From Deltaproteobacteria bacterium (GTDB lineage: Bacteria > Myxococcota > JACRCW01), in assembly GCA_016218805.1 (NCBI GenBank), contig JACRCW010000078.1:1-38693 (forward strand): a stretch of 38,693 nt of DNA, written 5' to 3'. Within the stretch, counting starts at the first letter, position 1. Each line of letters begins with the position of its first letter. Of this stretch, positions 16,181 through 25,001 are shown piece after piece. The translations under genes and the position numbers were made by a program. The notes under the pieces were generated by a model that was given only the letters and a program-made list of their open reading frames with translations, ran no database searches and was not told the origin of the DNA.

Positions 16181-16830
16181 GGGCCCATGCCCACCCAGAC
16201 TGCGCCGTGTTCGCCAAACTCCTTCTTCCAGATGGGAACGCTCTGCTTGAGGTCCTCAATCACCTGGCGGCACGCGCGGAACGCCGCGTCCCGGTGCGGC
16301 GCCGCCGCGGCAATGACCACGGCCAGCTCACCGATGCGCAGGTTTCCCACGCGGTGGTGACACGCCACCGCCGCGCCGTGGTCCTCCTCCGCCCGTGCCA
16401 CAATGCGCTGCAGTTCGCGCAGCGCCATGGGTCCGTACGCGGAGTACTCCATCCCCGTGACGACGTGGCCGTGCGCATGATCCCGCACCATCCCGGCGAA
16501 CAGGCACACCCCACCCATCCTCGTCGTCGTCACGTCGGCCATCGCCGTGTCGATGCTGAGCGGCGCGTCTCCGAGGGACACGCGTGCCGCCGCACTGCCG
16601 CCCGCCACCGGCGGGATGAGCGCCACCTCGTCGGCATCCTGCAGCGCCACACCGTCCGCGGCGAACTCCTGGTTCACGGCGATCCGGATGGCGTTCCAGT
16701 GTGCCGCCAGCAACGGGTGGCGCTCGCCCAGGGCGCGCTTGAGCGCGGCCACGTCCGGCGGGGCCGGGGAGAGCGTGAGTTCATCCGCCCCCAGGCGTTC
16801 ACGCAGCGCACCAAACAGCAGGATCCTCAT
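16177..16830 (-). CDS. Fused molybdopterin synthase (MoaD-MoaE)
   Basis: A 217-aa protein joining both halves of molybdopterin synthase, which adds the dithiolene sulfurs to cPMP in molybdenum-cofactor synthesis. Residues 1-78 are the ubiquitin-like MoaD domain, ending in VAGG (Gly77-Gly78). Residues from about 84 are MoaE, with active-site lysines equivalent to Lys195 (DLKQ) and Lys202 (IWKKEF). MoaD normally works with a free C-terminal Gly-Gly that is adenylated and thiocarboxylated. In this fusion the GG is internal, so cleavage is expected, as reported for mycobacterial MoaX. No other moa genes are nearby. It is divergent from the MFS gene and first in its operon. Confidence 0.93.
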   Translation of the reverse strand: MRILLFGALRERLGADELTLSPAPPDVAALKRALGERHPLLAAHWNAIRIAVNQEFAADGVALQDADEVALIPPVAGGSAAARVSLGDAPLSIDTAMADVTTTRMGGVCLFAGMVRDHAHGHVVTGMEYSAYGPMALRELQRIVARAEEDHGAAVACHHRVGNLRIGELAVVIAAAAPHRDAAFRACRQVIEDLKQSVPIWKKEFGEHGAVWVGMGP

Positions 16831-16877
16831 GACGTCACCGTTGCATCCCGGCGCATGCCGTGGGACGCACCGTCGTC

Positions 16878-18152
16878 ATGACGGACCGGCGTGCCGAGCG
16901 CAAGGCGCTGTGGGAGCTTGCAGCGCTGTACGCCGCCGAAGGCATCCCCTACGGGTTCTTTGCGCAGGGGCTGCCCGTGCTGTTCCGCGCGCAGGGCGCG
17001 TCCAACACCGTGGTGGGGCTGCTGCACCTGCTCTACCTGCCGTGGACCTTCAAGCCGCTGTGGGCTCCCGTTGTGGATACCTGGCACCTGCCCGCGCTGG
17101 GCCGGCGGCGCACCTGGATCCTGGGCACCCAGCTGGGCGTGGTGCTGTGCTGCCTGGCCGGCGCCGCGCTGCTGGGGTTCTTCCCCGTCGTCGCCGTGCT
17201 GCCCGTGGTGTTCCTGGTCAACGTGCTGGCGGCCACGCAGGACATTGCCGTGGACGGGTACGCGGTCAGCCGCCTCACCGACCGCACGCGCGGCCTGGGC
17301 AACGCCATCCAGGTGTGCGGCTACAAGGCCGGCATGGTGCTGGGCGGCGGCGCCATCCTGTGGGCCGCGGGGTCGTTGGGGTGGCGGGCGGGGTTGTTCG
17401 CCGTGGCGGCGGTGATGGCGGCGCTGGTCCCGGTCTCCGTGTTCCTGCGTGAACCCCCCGCACCGCCGGCCGCGGCCCCGGGCCGGACCTCCGCCGTGGA
17501 GGCCGCGCGCGCCACCTTCCGGCAGCTGTTCCGCGGGCGGAATGCGTGGGCGCTGGCGTGGCTGTGCACCACCGTGAAAGTGGGCGAGGCCGCCGCCTCC
17601 GCCATGCTCAAGCCGGCGCTGGTGGACCGCGGGTTCACCGTCGAGGAGATCGCCATCTGGAACAACACGCTGGGCCTGGGCGCCTCATTGCTGGGCAGTT
17701 GGCTGGGGGGGACGCTGGTCACCCGGGTGCCGCGCGCGCGCGCGCTGGGCACCGCCGTGGCGCTGCAGGCGGCCGGTATTGCCCTGGTGGTGCCGCTGTT
17801 TGGCGCGCCGGGGCACTGGCTGGGCACCGGACTGGTGGTGGAGCACTTCCTGACGGGCATCCTCACCACGGTGCTGTTCACGTTCATGATGGACGCGGTG
17901 GACCCGCGCTTTGGCGGCACGCAGTACTCCACGCTGGCCGCGCTGGTGGTCGTGGGCACAGGCGCGGGGAGCACGCTGTCTGGCGTGATCGCAGATGCCG
18001 TGGGCTACCCGGTGCTGTTTTCCGGCGCCGCGTGCGTCACCGCTGCGCACCTGCTGCTGGTGCCGCGCGCGGAGGCCGCCCGCCGCGCTGCCCGTGACGG
18101 CGTCACGGCGGCAGAAACGAAGAACCCCGCCGGGGGCGGGGTTCCTCTTTGA
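16878..18152 (+). CDS. AmpG-like MFS permease
   Basis: A 424-aa major facilitator with about 12 hydrophobic segments. The first block (LAALYAAEGIPYGFFAQGLPVLFRAQGAS), LYLPWTFKPLWAPVVD and AATQDIAVDGYAVSRL are hallmarks of the AmpG/PAT group, which imports muropeptides or, in acetyl-CoA-transporter relatives, acyl-CoA. The ATG at 16878 was used; a GTG 18 bases upstream is in frame, and neither has a clear Shine-Dalgarno. The 3' end of the gene encodes PAGGGVPL across the stem of a terminator hairpin that also serves the tRNA gene on the other strand. Muropeptide import is the likeliest role, but not certain. Confidence 0.88.
   Translation: MTDRRAERKALWELAALYAAEGIPYGFFAQGLPVLFRAQGASNTVVGLLHLLYLPWTFKPLWAPVVDTWHLPALGRRRTWILGTQLGVVLCCLAGAALLGFFPVVAVLPVVFLVNVLAATQDIAVDGYAVSRLTDRTRGLGNAIQVCGYKAGMVLGGGAILWAAGSLGWRAGLFAVAAVMAALVPVSVFLREPPAPPAAAPGRTSAVEAARATFRQLFRGRNAWALAWLCTTVKVGEAAASAMLKPALVDRGFTVEEIAIWNNTLGLGASLLGSWLGGTLVTRVPRARALGTAVALQAAGIALVVPLFGAPGHWLGTGLVVEHFLTGILTTVLFTFMMDAVDPRFGGTQYSTLAALVVVGTGAGSTLSGVIADAVGYPVLFSGAACVTAAHLLLVPRAEAARRAARDGVTAAETKNPAGGGVPL
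18122..18144. terminator. Bidirectional terminator inside the end of the MFS gene
   Basis: Perfect 10-bp stem GAACCCCGCC/GGCGGGGTTC with a 3-nt loop, followed by CTCTTT on the plus strand and by TTCGTTT on the minus strand. It lies just before the MFS stop codon and just beyond the 3' end of the minus-strand tRNA, so one hairpin probably ends both transcripts. Confidence 0.75.
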
Positions 18153-18222
18153 GAGCGGAAGGAATCGAACCTTCAACCGATGGATTAAGAGTCCATTGCT
18201 CTGCCAATTGAGCTACGCTCCC
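18150..18222 (-). tRNA. tRNA-Lys(CTT)
   Basis: Read on the minus strand, the 73 bases fold as a cloverleaf. The acceptor stem is GGGAGCG/CGCTCTC with one G-U pair, the D-arm begins TAGCTCAATTGG, and the anticodon stem ATGGA/TCCAT holds loop CTCTTAA with anticodon CTT (codon AAG). The T-arm loop is GGTTCGATTCC. CCA is not encoded. AAG is the expected favoured Lys codon in this GC-rich genome. Confidence 0.97.
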
Positions 18223-18239
18223 ACCGGTAGGGGCGCGGC

Positions 18240-18268
18240 TTCTACAAGCAGTTCCTTTCCCGCGTCAA
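18240..18268 (-). promoter_or_regulatory. Sigma-70-like promoter of tRNA-Lys
   Basis: On the minus strand TTGACG (18268-18263), a 17-bp spacer and GTAGAA (18245-18240) lie about 18 bases before the mature tRNA 5' end. Position and spacing fit a housekeeping promoter. The same hexamer pair recurs at 38560-38587. Confidence 0.75.
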
Positions 18269-18426
18269 GGATGATCTCTCCCCGTGCAGACGCTCCTGGT
18301 GACGCAGCGGCTCTTCCGGACGTTTCCTTCCGGTTGCGGCGGTGCCTCTGGTATCCACCGGAGGCTGAAGTGGGTGCGCGTCATGCGAGCCCCCGTTCTG
18401 CTCGCTGCAACATCGCAGGAGAGTTC

Positions 18427-20280
18427 ATGCCCTCCCCGCTGGATCCTGAAGAAGCCCTCGACCTGCTTGGACTTGACGACGAGGATGCGGCGCAGAAACA
18501 GCCTGAGCCGGACGTGCTGGACGTGGAGTTCCCGCCCATGAGCCCTGTCAAGACGGGCGCGCACCCGTCCGCGGCGGTGACCGGCGGGTCCGCGGCCTCT
18601 GAGGCGGACGCCAAGGGCCGCGCCGCGCCACGCCCCACCACCAATCCCTCCGCCACGCCGGCCGCCCGGCCGGATCCGGACAAGGAACGCCTGCAGCAGC
18701 AGCTCAAGGCGGCGCAGGAGGCGGAGAAGAAGGCGGCGGAACGGGCCAAGCGCGCCGAGGACGAGCTGGCCGCCGCCCGCCGCGAGGCCCCCAAGGGTGG
18801 CGACGGCGGCACCGCCGCGCGCGAGCGCGATGCCCTCAAGCTGGAAGTGGAATCCCTGCGGGCCCAGGTGGCCCGCAGCGGCGCGGGCGCCAGCCGCATG
18901 CTGGGCCTGCCCACTGAGGACGACGAAGGCACCATGCCCAAGGAAGGGCAGCTGGAGACCTTCCCCTACGGGCGCATCCTGGTGCGCGCGCTCAAGGACC
19001 GCTTTTCCGGGCGCCTCAACCTGCGCAGCGGCACCGCCAAGCGCGAGGTGTACTTCGAGGACGGCGCACCGGTGGCGTATTCCTCCTCCGAGCCGGGCGA
19101 ACGCCTGGGCCGCGTGCTGGTGACCAACGGCATCATCACCGAGGACCAGTACCTGGCCGCCGCCCGCGCCATGGTGGAGCGCGGCGCCAAGCTCACCGAG
19201 GCGCTGCTGGAGATGGGCGCGCTGGACAGCCAGCGGCTGCAGACGGAGCAGCGGCAACTCACGCGTGATCAGATTGTCAGCGGGTTTGCGCTGGTGCAGG
19301 GCGCGTGGAGCCTGGAGCCCGGCAAGGGCCCGGCTGACGAGGTGGGCAAGTTTGAGTTCCGCGCCGGCGAGATCTACCTGGCGGGCTACCGCAAGTACGT
19401 GCCCGAGGGGGAAATCAAGACGCTGTTTGCGTCCATCAAGGACTCCTACGTGCGGCCGCGGTCCGAATTCACGCAATTCCGCCCGCACTTGGGCCTGGAC
19501 CAGGACGACGAGCGCATCCTCAAGCTGCTGGGCGAGGCGTACACCGTGGACGAGGCGGTGGAGCGCTCCGGCGTGGCGCAGGAGCGGGGCGCGCGGCTGC
19601 TGGGCGCGCTCAAGATGCTGGGGCTCATCACAGAGTGGAAGCCCGGCGTGCCGGAGTTTGAAGCGCGCCTCAAGGCGGAGAAGCTGCGGCAGGCGGAGGA
19701 GGCGTTGGCGCTCAAGCAGAAACTGCAGGAGCGTGAAGAGCAGCTGTTCTCCGAGATGCAGAAGGGCATCCAGCGTCTGGAAGCCGCCATGCGCGAAGTC
19801 CAGAAGGCGATGGCGGAGCGTCCTGCGGGGCCGGCTGTGTCGGCGGCGCCGCCGGCGGCGGCCTCCGAGGGGGCGGGCCACGGCAAGCCGTCCAGTTCGC
19901 CCGCGCTCACTCCAGCGGCCCAGCGCAAGGAGCCCTCCAGTCCGCCGCCCAGCGCGGAGCCCGCCAAGGTGACGGGGACGTCCACGGACGCCGCCGCCGA
20001 GGATGGCCCGGGACAGGACCGCTACAAGGAGGGCATGCGCCAGGCCGCCGCGGGCCGCCTGGATGAGGCGGAGACCGCCCTGCGCGAGGCGGTGCGCCTG
20101 GATGCCACCAAGCCTTCGTACCTGACGGCGCTGGCGCGCGTGCTGTTGGCCAACCCGCGCTATGAGCGCGCGGGCACGCTGCCGGTGGTGCGCTCATTGC
20201 TGGACCGGGCCGCCGCGCTGGCCCCCGGTGACGCCGAGGTGGCCGCCCTGCTGCAGCGCATCCAGTCCGAGATGACCTGA
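18427..20280 (+). CDS. PATAN (DUF4388) domain protein with coiled coils and TPRs
   Basis: A 617-aa cytosolic protein. An acidic, disordered N-terminus is followed by a coiled coil (about 84-150), then a PATAN/DUF4388 domain (about 175-300; YGRILVRALKDRFSGRLNL, EVYFEDGAPVAYSSS, RLGRVLVTNGIITEDQY). A second coiled coil follows (about 425-480), then a Ser/Pro/Ala linker and a C-terminal TPR-like helical pair region from about 535. PATAN domains in myxobacteria accompany response regulators and GTPases and are thought to act as effectors in motility and signalling. The ATG at 18427 has AGGAG 5 bases upstream. No signalling partner is adjacent, so its pathway is unknown. Confidence 0.85.
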   Translation: MPSPLDPEEALDLLGLDDEDAAQKQPEPDVLDVEFPPMSPVKTGAHPSAAVTGGSAASEADAKGRAAPRPTTNPSATPAARPDPDKERLQQQLKAAQEAEKKAAERAKRAEDELAAARREAPKGGDGGTAARERDALKLEVESLRAQVARSGAGASRMLGLPTEDDEGTMPKEGQLETFPYGRILVRALKDRFSGRLNLRSGTAKREVYFEDGAPVAYSSSEPGERLGRVLVTNGIITEDQYLAAARAMVERGAKLTEALLEMGALDSQRLQTEQRQLTRDQIVSGFALVQGAWSLEPGKGPADEVGKFEFRAGEIYLAGYRKYVPEGEIKTLFASIKDSYVRPRSEFTQFRPHLGLDQDDERILKLLGEAYTVDEAVERSGVAQERGARLLGALKMLGLITEWKPGVPEFEARLKAEKLRQAEEALALKQKLQEREEQLFSEMQKGIQRLEAAMREVQKAMAERPAGPAVSAAPPAAASEGAGHGKPSSSPALTPAAQRKEPSSPPPSAEPAKVTGTSTDAAAEDGPGQDRYKEGMRQAAAGRLDEAETALREAVRLDATKPSYLTALARVLLANPRYERAGTLPVVRSLLDRAAALAPGDAEVAALLQRIQSEMT

Positions 20281-20339
20281 CGCGCGCCGGCGGGGCGGAA
20301 GCCAGAGAAAGACAGCACGGACAGAGAGTACCGGTGTGG

Positions 20340-20359
20340 GGCCGGCGTCCCCGCCGGCC
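20340..20359. terminator. GC hairpin between convergent genes
   Basis: Perfect 8-bp stem GGCCGGCG/CGCCGGCC with loop TCCC, between the PATAN gene and the acyl-CoA dehydrogenase gene. No U-tract follows, so it is only terminator-like. Confidence 0.45.
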
Positions 20360-20395
20360 GCCGGCGCAACCCTCTCCACGACCCGGCCCGCCGCC

Positions 20396-21541
20396 TTACC
20401 CGCCCGCGGTCACCGCCCGGCCGATCACCACGCGCTGGATCTCCGAGGCGCCCTCATAAATGCGGGTGACGCGCACATCCCGGTAAATGCGCTCAATGGG
20501 AAAGTCATTCACATACCCGTACCCGCCGTGGACCTGCAGCATGCGGTCCGCCGCGCGCCCGGCCGCCTCCGTCGAGAACACCTTGGCCATTGCGGCTTCG
20601 CGCGTGATGCGCAGCCCGCGGTCCAGCATGGTGGCGCCGCGCCACACCAACAGGCGCGCCGCGTCCAGTTGCATCGCCGTGTCCGCAATGAAGTCCTGCA
20701 CCGCCCCCAGGTCGGCAATCGTCTTGCCAAAGGCCTTGCGCTCCTTCGCGTAACGGACGCCCTCCTGCAGGGCGGCGCGGCCCATTCCCAGCGCCTGCGC
20801 GGCAATGCCCACCCGCCCGCCGTCCAGCCCCGCCATGGCCACCTCAAAGCCCTGGCCTTCGGCGCCCAGCCGCAGGCTGTCATCCACGCGGCAATCCTCC
20901 ATGATCATCTGCACGGTGTTGGAAGAGCGCAGCCCCATCTTGTGCTCCTCCTTGCCCACGCGGAAACCCGGTGTTCCCTGCGGGATGACAAACGCGGTGA
21001 TGCCCTTGGCCCCGCCGTCCGGCGTGGTGCGCGCAAACACCACGGAGAACCCCGCGTGGGCCCCGTTGGTGATCCACTGCTTGGTCCCGTTGAGCACGTA
21101 CCCGTTCCCGTCCCGGCGCGCGGTGGCCTGCAGCGCGGCAGCGTCGGAACCGCTGTGCGGTTCGGACAGGCAGAACGCCGCGGCCTGCAGGTCACCGCGG
21201 CACAGCGGCGTGAGGAAGCGCTTCTTCTGCGCGTCCGTGCCAAAGCGCATCACGCAGTCCGCCCCCAGGTTGATCACCGCCAGGGACACCGCCGTGGACG
21301 CGCACGCCGCGGCGATTTCCTCCATCACGGTGACGTACGCCAGCATGGACGCGCCGGTGCCGCCGTACTCCTCGGGCACCTTGATGCCGTACAGGCCCAG
21401 CGCAGCGGCCTGACGGAGGATCTCCGTCGGGAACGCGCCGGTGCGGTCGCGTTCAGCGGCGGAGGGGGCAACCACGTCACGCGCAAACGCGCGCACGGAG
21501 TCACGCAGCAGCTGCACTTCTTCCGGGAGGGTCAGGTCCAT
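20396..21541 (-). CDS. Short-chain-type acyl-CoA dehydrogenase
   Basis: A 381-aa FAD enzyme that introduces the alpha,beta double bond into an acyl-CoA, most like butyryl/short-chain or branched-chain members. Family motifs are clear: the signature CLSEPHSGSDAAAL near residue 130, QWITNGAHAGFSVVF, a late QVHGGYGYVNDFPIERIYRDVRVTRIYEG, and the catalytic Glu of YEGASEIQ near the C-terminus. AGGAAG lies upstream of the ATG at 21541. It is divergent from the arginine operon with 130 bp between them. Electron-transfer flavoprotein genes are not nearby, so the pathway (fatty acid or branched-chain amino acid degradation) remains open. Confidence 0.94.
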   Translation of the reverse strand: MDLTLPEEVQLLRDSVRAFARDVVAPSAAERDRTGAFPTEILRQAAALGLYGIKVPEEYGGTGASMLAYVTVMEEIAAACASTAVSLAVINLGADCVMRFGTDAQKKRFLTPLCRGDLQAAAFCLSEPHSGSDAAALQATARRDGNGYVLNGTKQWITNGAHAGFSVVFARTTPDGGAKGITAFVIPQGTPGFRVGKEEHKMGLRSSNTVQMIMEDCRVDDSLRLGAEGQGFEVAMAGLDGGRVGIAAQALGMGRAALQEGVRYAKERKAFGKTIADLGAVQDFIADTAMQLDAARLLVWRGATMLDRGLRITREAAMAKVFSTEAAGRAADRMLQVHGGYGYVNDFPIERIYRDVRVTRIYEGASEIQRVVIGRAVTAGG

Positions 21542-21601
21542 GGCGGCGCTTCCTACAGAAACGCGGGCCGCTGAGAAAGGCGCCGTGAATCCGCCGCGGC
21601 A

Positions 21602-21630
21602 TTGACACGCCGCAAGGTTGGCTGCATGTG
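21602..21630 (+). promoter_or_regulatory. Candidate promoter of the arginine operon
   Basis: A perfect TTGACA at 21602-21607 is followed, 17 bp on, by a weak -10 (CATGTG, 21625-21630), 41 bp before the first arg gene. No ARG-box-like operator was seen. Confidence 0.4.
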
Positions 21631-21671
21631 CGCGGGTCCCGACAACCCACGGGGAGGAGGAGGAGGGCGCG

Positions 21672-22673
21672 GTGCGCAACTTCCTGACCACGCTGGATCA
21701 CCCGCGTCATGAGCTGCAGTCGCTGCTGGATTCCGCGCGCAACTTCCGGCGCCAGCCGCACCAGGACGTCCTCAAGGACAAATCCGTGGCGCTGCTGTTC
21801 TTCAACCCGTCCATGCGCACGCGGACCACGTTTGAGCTGGGGCTGCACCAGCTGGGCGCCAAGGCCATCATCCTGGAACCCGGCAAGGGCGCCTGGCCCA
21901 TTGAGTTTGACGACGGTGCCGTGATGGACGGCGAACCCGAGGAGCACGTGCGGGAGGTGGCCCAGGTCCTGTCGCGCTACGTGGACGCCATGGCGGTGCG
22001 CGCGTTCCCCAAGTTCCAGCGCTGGGAGGAGGACCGCGAGGACAAGGTCATCCGCGCGTTTGCGCGCCACGCCACCGTCCCCGTCATCAACATGGAGACC
22101 ATCACGCACCCGTGCCAGGAGCTGGCGCTGATGCTGGCGCTGCAGGACCGCGTGGGCCCCACCGACGGCAAGAAGTTCCTCCTCACCTGGACCTACCACC
22201 CCAAACCGCTCAACACCGCGGTGGCCAACAGTGCGCTCATCATCGCGGCCAAGTTTGGCTTTGACGTCACGCTGCTGTGCCCCACGCCGGAGTACGTGCT
22301 GGATGCGCGCTACATGGATGCGGCGCGCGCCATGGTGAAGGAGCAGGGCCGTACGCTGACCGTCTCCCATGACGTGGAAAGCGCCTACCGCGGCGCGCAC
22401 GTGGTCTACGCCAAGAGCTGGGGGGCCATTCCGTATTTTGGCCGGTGGGCGGATGAGAAACCCATCCGGGAGAAACACCGGCATTTCATGGTGGACATGG
22501 ACAAGATGCGGCTGACGCCGGACGGCCTGTTCAGCCACTGCCTGCCCGCGCGGCGCAACGTGAAAGTCACGGACGAGGTGCTGGATTCGCCGCGCGCCCT
22601 CCACATTGACGAGGCCGGAAACCGCCTGCACGTGCAGAAAGCCGTCCTGGCCCGGCTGCTGGCCAACCGCTGA
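21672..22673 (+). CDS. argF': N-acetylornithine carbamoyltransferase (AOTCase)
   Basis: A 333-aa carbamoyltransferase that converts N-acetyl-L-ornithine and carbamoyl phosphate to N-acetylcitrulline. It resembles the Xanthomonas enzyme far more than ordinary ArgF: FFNPSMRTRT (44-52) for carbamoyl phosphate, WPIEF, VMDGEPEEH, HPCQELA, TWTYHPKPLNTAVANS and HCLPARRNVK. Glu90 aligns with Glu92 of the Xanthomonas enzyme, the residue that selects acetyl- over succinyl-ornithine (Pro in Bacteroides SOTCase). Lys298 (RRNVK) aligns with its carboxylated Lys302. These correspondences are recalled. A strong GGAGGAGGAGG supports the GTG start. First gene of the six-gene arginine operon. Confidence 0.93.
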   Translation: MRNFLTTLDHPRHELQSLLDSARNFRRQPHQDVLKDKSVALLFFNPSMRTRTTFELGLHQLGAKAIILEPGKGAWPIEFDDGAVMDGEPEEHVREVAQVLSRYVDAMAVRAFPKFQRWEEDREDKVIRAFARHATVPVINMETITHPCQELALMLALQDRVGPTDGKKFLLTWTYHPKPLNTAVANSALIIAAKFGFDVTLLCPTPEYVLDARYMDAARAMVKEQGRTLTVSHDVESAYRGAHVVYAKSWGAIPYFGRWADEKPIREKHRHFMVDMDKMRLTPDGLFSHCLPARRNVKVTDEVLDSPRALHIDEAGNRLHVQKAVLARLLANR

Positions 22674-22685
22674 AGGAGGAACTCC

Positions 22686-23900
22686 ATGGAAAAGAAGAAG
22701 GTCATTCTCGCGTTCTCCGGCGGGCTGGACACCAGCTTCTGCGTGCCCTGGCTGCGCGAGCAGGGATATGACGTTGTCACGCTGTTTGTGGACACCGGCG
22801 GCGTGGATGCGGCGGAGAAGAAATACATTGAAACCCGCGCGCACGAACTGGGCGCGGTGGAACACGTGGTGGCTGACGGTGGACCGGCCATCTGGGACCA
22901 GGTGGTGGTGCCGCTCACGTGGGGCGGCGCGCAGTACCAGGGGCGCTACCCGGTGCTGTGCTCGGACCGGTACGTCATCGTGGAGGAATCCCTCAAGCTG
23001 GCGGATGCGCGTGGGACCCGGTTGTTCGCGCACGGTTGCACCGGGATGGGGAATGACCAGGTCCGGTTTGACCAGACGGTGCGCTCCCTGGGCGATTACG
23101 AGATCCTGGCGCCCATCCGCGAGATCCAGCGGGAGCACCAGGCGGTGCGCGCGTTCGAACAGCAGTACCTGGAACAGCGCGGCCACGCGGTGCGCGCCAA
23201 GACGTCAAAATACAGCATCAACACCAACGTGCTGGGCGTCACCGTGTCAGGATCCGAAATTGACGAGTTCCAGGCCCCCGGCGAGGAGACCTGGGTCCTG
23301 TGCACGCACCCGACCAGGTGGCCGAAGGCGCCGCTGCGGGCCAGCATTGCGTTTGAACAGGGCGTGGCGGTCGCCGTGGATGGCAAGAAGCTGTCCGGGC
23401 CGGAGCTGCTCAAGGCGCTCAACGCCATGTTTGGCGCGTACGGCGTGGGCCGCGGCGTGTACACCGGAGACACCACCATTGGCCTCAAAGGCCGCATTGT
23501 CTTTGAATGTCCGGGAATCACCGCATTGATGTCCGCGCACACCGCGCTGGAGGAAGCCATCCTCACCAACCACCAGAACGGGTTCAAGCCCGTGGTGGCG
23601 CAGCGCTGGGTGGACCTGGCGTACAAGGGGTTCTTCTATGAACCGCTCAAGTACGACCTGGAAGCATTCCTGCGCGAGAGCCAGCGCTCCGTCACCGGTA
23701 CCGTCACGCTGGAGACGCACGGCGGCGCGGTGCACCCGGTCTCCGTGACGTCGGACCACATCCTCAAGGCGCGCCGCGCGGTGTACGCGCAGTCCGCGGA
23801 CTGGGGCGCGGTGGAAGCGGAAGGGTTCATCAAGCTGTTCGGCATGAGCAGCTCGCTGTCGGCGCGCATCAACCCGCGCCGCCGGGACGCCGCGAAGTGA
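22686..23900 (+). CDS. argG: Argininosuccinate synthase
   Basis: A 404-aa ATP-dependent ligase joining citrulline and aspartate. The N-type PP-loop AFSGGLDTS is at residues 9-17, and [12 protein letters not shown], a nucleotide and citrulline-binding loop, and [15 protein letters not shown] follow as in the family, which usually runs about 400-450 residues. AAGGAGG lies 8 bases before the ATG. It follows the carbamoyltransferase gene by 12 bp and its stop overlaps the next start by 4 nt. In the acetylated route it receives citrulline from the deacetylase encoded next. Confidence 0.97.
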   Translation: MEKKKVILAFSGGLDTSFCVPWLREQGYDVVTLFVDTGGVDAAEKKYIETRAHELGAVEHVVADGGPAIWDQVVVPLTWGGAQYQGRYPVLCSDRYVIVEESLKLADARGTRLFAHGCTGMGNDQVRFDQTVRSLGDYEILAPIREIQREHQAVRAFEQQYLEQRGHAVRAKTSKYSINTNVLGVTVSGSEIDEFQAPGEETWVLCTHPTRWPKAPLRASIAFEQGVAVAVDGKKLSGPELLKALNAMFGAYGVGRGVYTGDTTIGLKGRIVFECPGITALMSAHTALEEAILTNHQNGFKPVVAQRWVDLAYKGFFYEPLKYDLEAFLRESQRSVTGTVTLETHGGAVHPVSVTSDHILKARRAVYAQSADWGAVEAEGFIKLFGMSSSLSARINPRRRDAAK

Positions 23901-25000
23901 ACGATTCCCTGCGCGCGCGGGTCCTGGAGCACCTGCAACGCCTGGTGGCTTTTGACACGCGCAACCCGCCGCGGCGGATGGACACAGCGGGGATCTTTGG
24001 CTACCTGGCGGCGCACATGCCGCGGGACGCCCGGGTGGACGTCAAGGACCTGGGTGACGGCTGCGTGTACCTGCACGCGCGCCGCGGCGAAACCGCGGAG
24101 TTGGTCAATGTGCACGTGGACACCGTGCCCGCGGCGCCGGGATGGACGCGGGACCCGCACGCGCTGCACGTTGCCGGGACACGCGTGGTGGGCCTGGGAG
24201 CGTGTGACATCAAGGGCGCGGCCGCCGCCATGGTTGCCATGCTGCCTCAGGTGGAAGGGCCGTTCGCGCTGCTGTTCTCGTCGGATGAGGAGGCGGGGGA
24301 CAGCCGGTGCGTGCGCACCTTCCTGCGCGAGCACCCCGTGCCGCAGCGCGTGTTTGTGGCGGAACCCACGCGCTGCCGCGCCGTGACGGCGCACCGGGGC
24401 CTGGCCACCGCCAGCGGAACGTTCCGCGGCGTGCCCGGGCATGCATCCGCCGCGCGCGCGCTGCGGGACAGCGCGCTGCATGAGCTGACGCGCTGGGCCG
24501 CCCGTGCGCTGGAATGGGCCGAATTGCAGGAAGGGCAGGGCGCGGAGGAGCTGCGCGGCGCGCGGTTCAACCTGGGCTTTGTGGAAGGCGGCAGCAAGCC
24601 CAACATGATCGCCGGGGAGGCGCGCGTGCGGTTTGGTGTGCGCCCGCCGCCGGGCCGTGCCCCGGCCAGCGTTGTGGACGAAGTGTGCGCCCTGGCGCCG
24701 GACCCCGCGCGCGTGCAGTGGGAGCGCGGTTTTGTGGCGCCGCCGCTCCCGGCCCGGGGCGATGCGTCACGCGCGGTGAAGGTGGCCCGGGAGCTGGGCC
24801 TGCCGGGCCCGGATGGCGTGGATTTCTGGACGGAGGCGGCGCTGTTTTCGGAAGCGGGCGCGGACGCCGTCGTGTTCGGGCCGGGTGACATTGCGCAGGC
24901 GCATACCGCGGATGAATGGGTGGAAATTGACCAATTGATGGAGGCGGCCCGGATGTACGGCCGCATCCTGGGCGCGGGCATTGAGCCGGAAAGGAGCTGA
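23897..25000 (+). CDS. argE': M20 deacetylase, predicted N-acetylcitrulline deacetylase
   Basis: A 367-aa zinc peptidase-family enzyme. Metal and catalytic motifs are visible: VNVHVDTVP (His and Asp near residues 74-76), GACDIKGA with a metal-bridging Asp, and SSDEEAGDS with the catalytic Glu pair near 129. A dimerisation-type insert follows. ArgE-family enzymes remove acetyl from acetylornithine; next to AOTCase the expected substrate is N-acetylcitrulline, giving citrulline for ArgG. That assignment comes from context, and family members often act on both. The GTG start overlaps the argG stop; the following gene begins 1 bp after the stop. Confidence 0.88.
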   Translation: MNDSLRARVLEHLQRLVAFDTRNPPRRMDTAGIFGYLAAHMPRDARVDVKDLGDGCVYLHARRGETAELVNVHVDTVPAAPGWTRDPHALHVAGTRVVGLGACDIKGAAAAMVAMLPQVEGPFALLFSSDEEAGDSRCVRTFLREHPVPQRVFVAEPTRCRAVTAHRGLATASGTFRGVPGHASAARALRDSALHELTRWAARALEWAELQEGQGAEELRGARFNLGFVEGGSKPNMIAGEARVRFGVRPPPGRAPASVVDEVCALAPDPARVQWERGFVAPPLPARGDASRAVKVARELGLPGPDGVDFWTEAALFSEAGADAVVFGPGDIAQAHTADEWVEIDQLMEAARMYGRILGAGIEPERS

Positions 25001-25001
25001 A

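Noticed and set aside
21542..21671. ARG box for an ArgR regulator
   Set aside because: No AT-rich 18-bp palindrome of the ArgR type is present.
21672..22673. Ordinary ornithine carbamoyltransferase (ArgF)
   Set aside because: Motifs and length follow acetylornithine carbamoyltransferase, including SMRTRT, WPIEF and Glu90.
21501..23186. Long minus-strand frame opposite the carbamoyltransferase and argG genes
   Set aside because: Composition is typical of antisense to GC-rich genes, and both plus-strand proteins are unmistakable.
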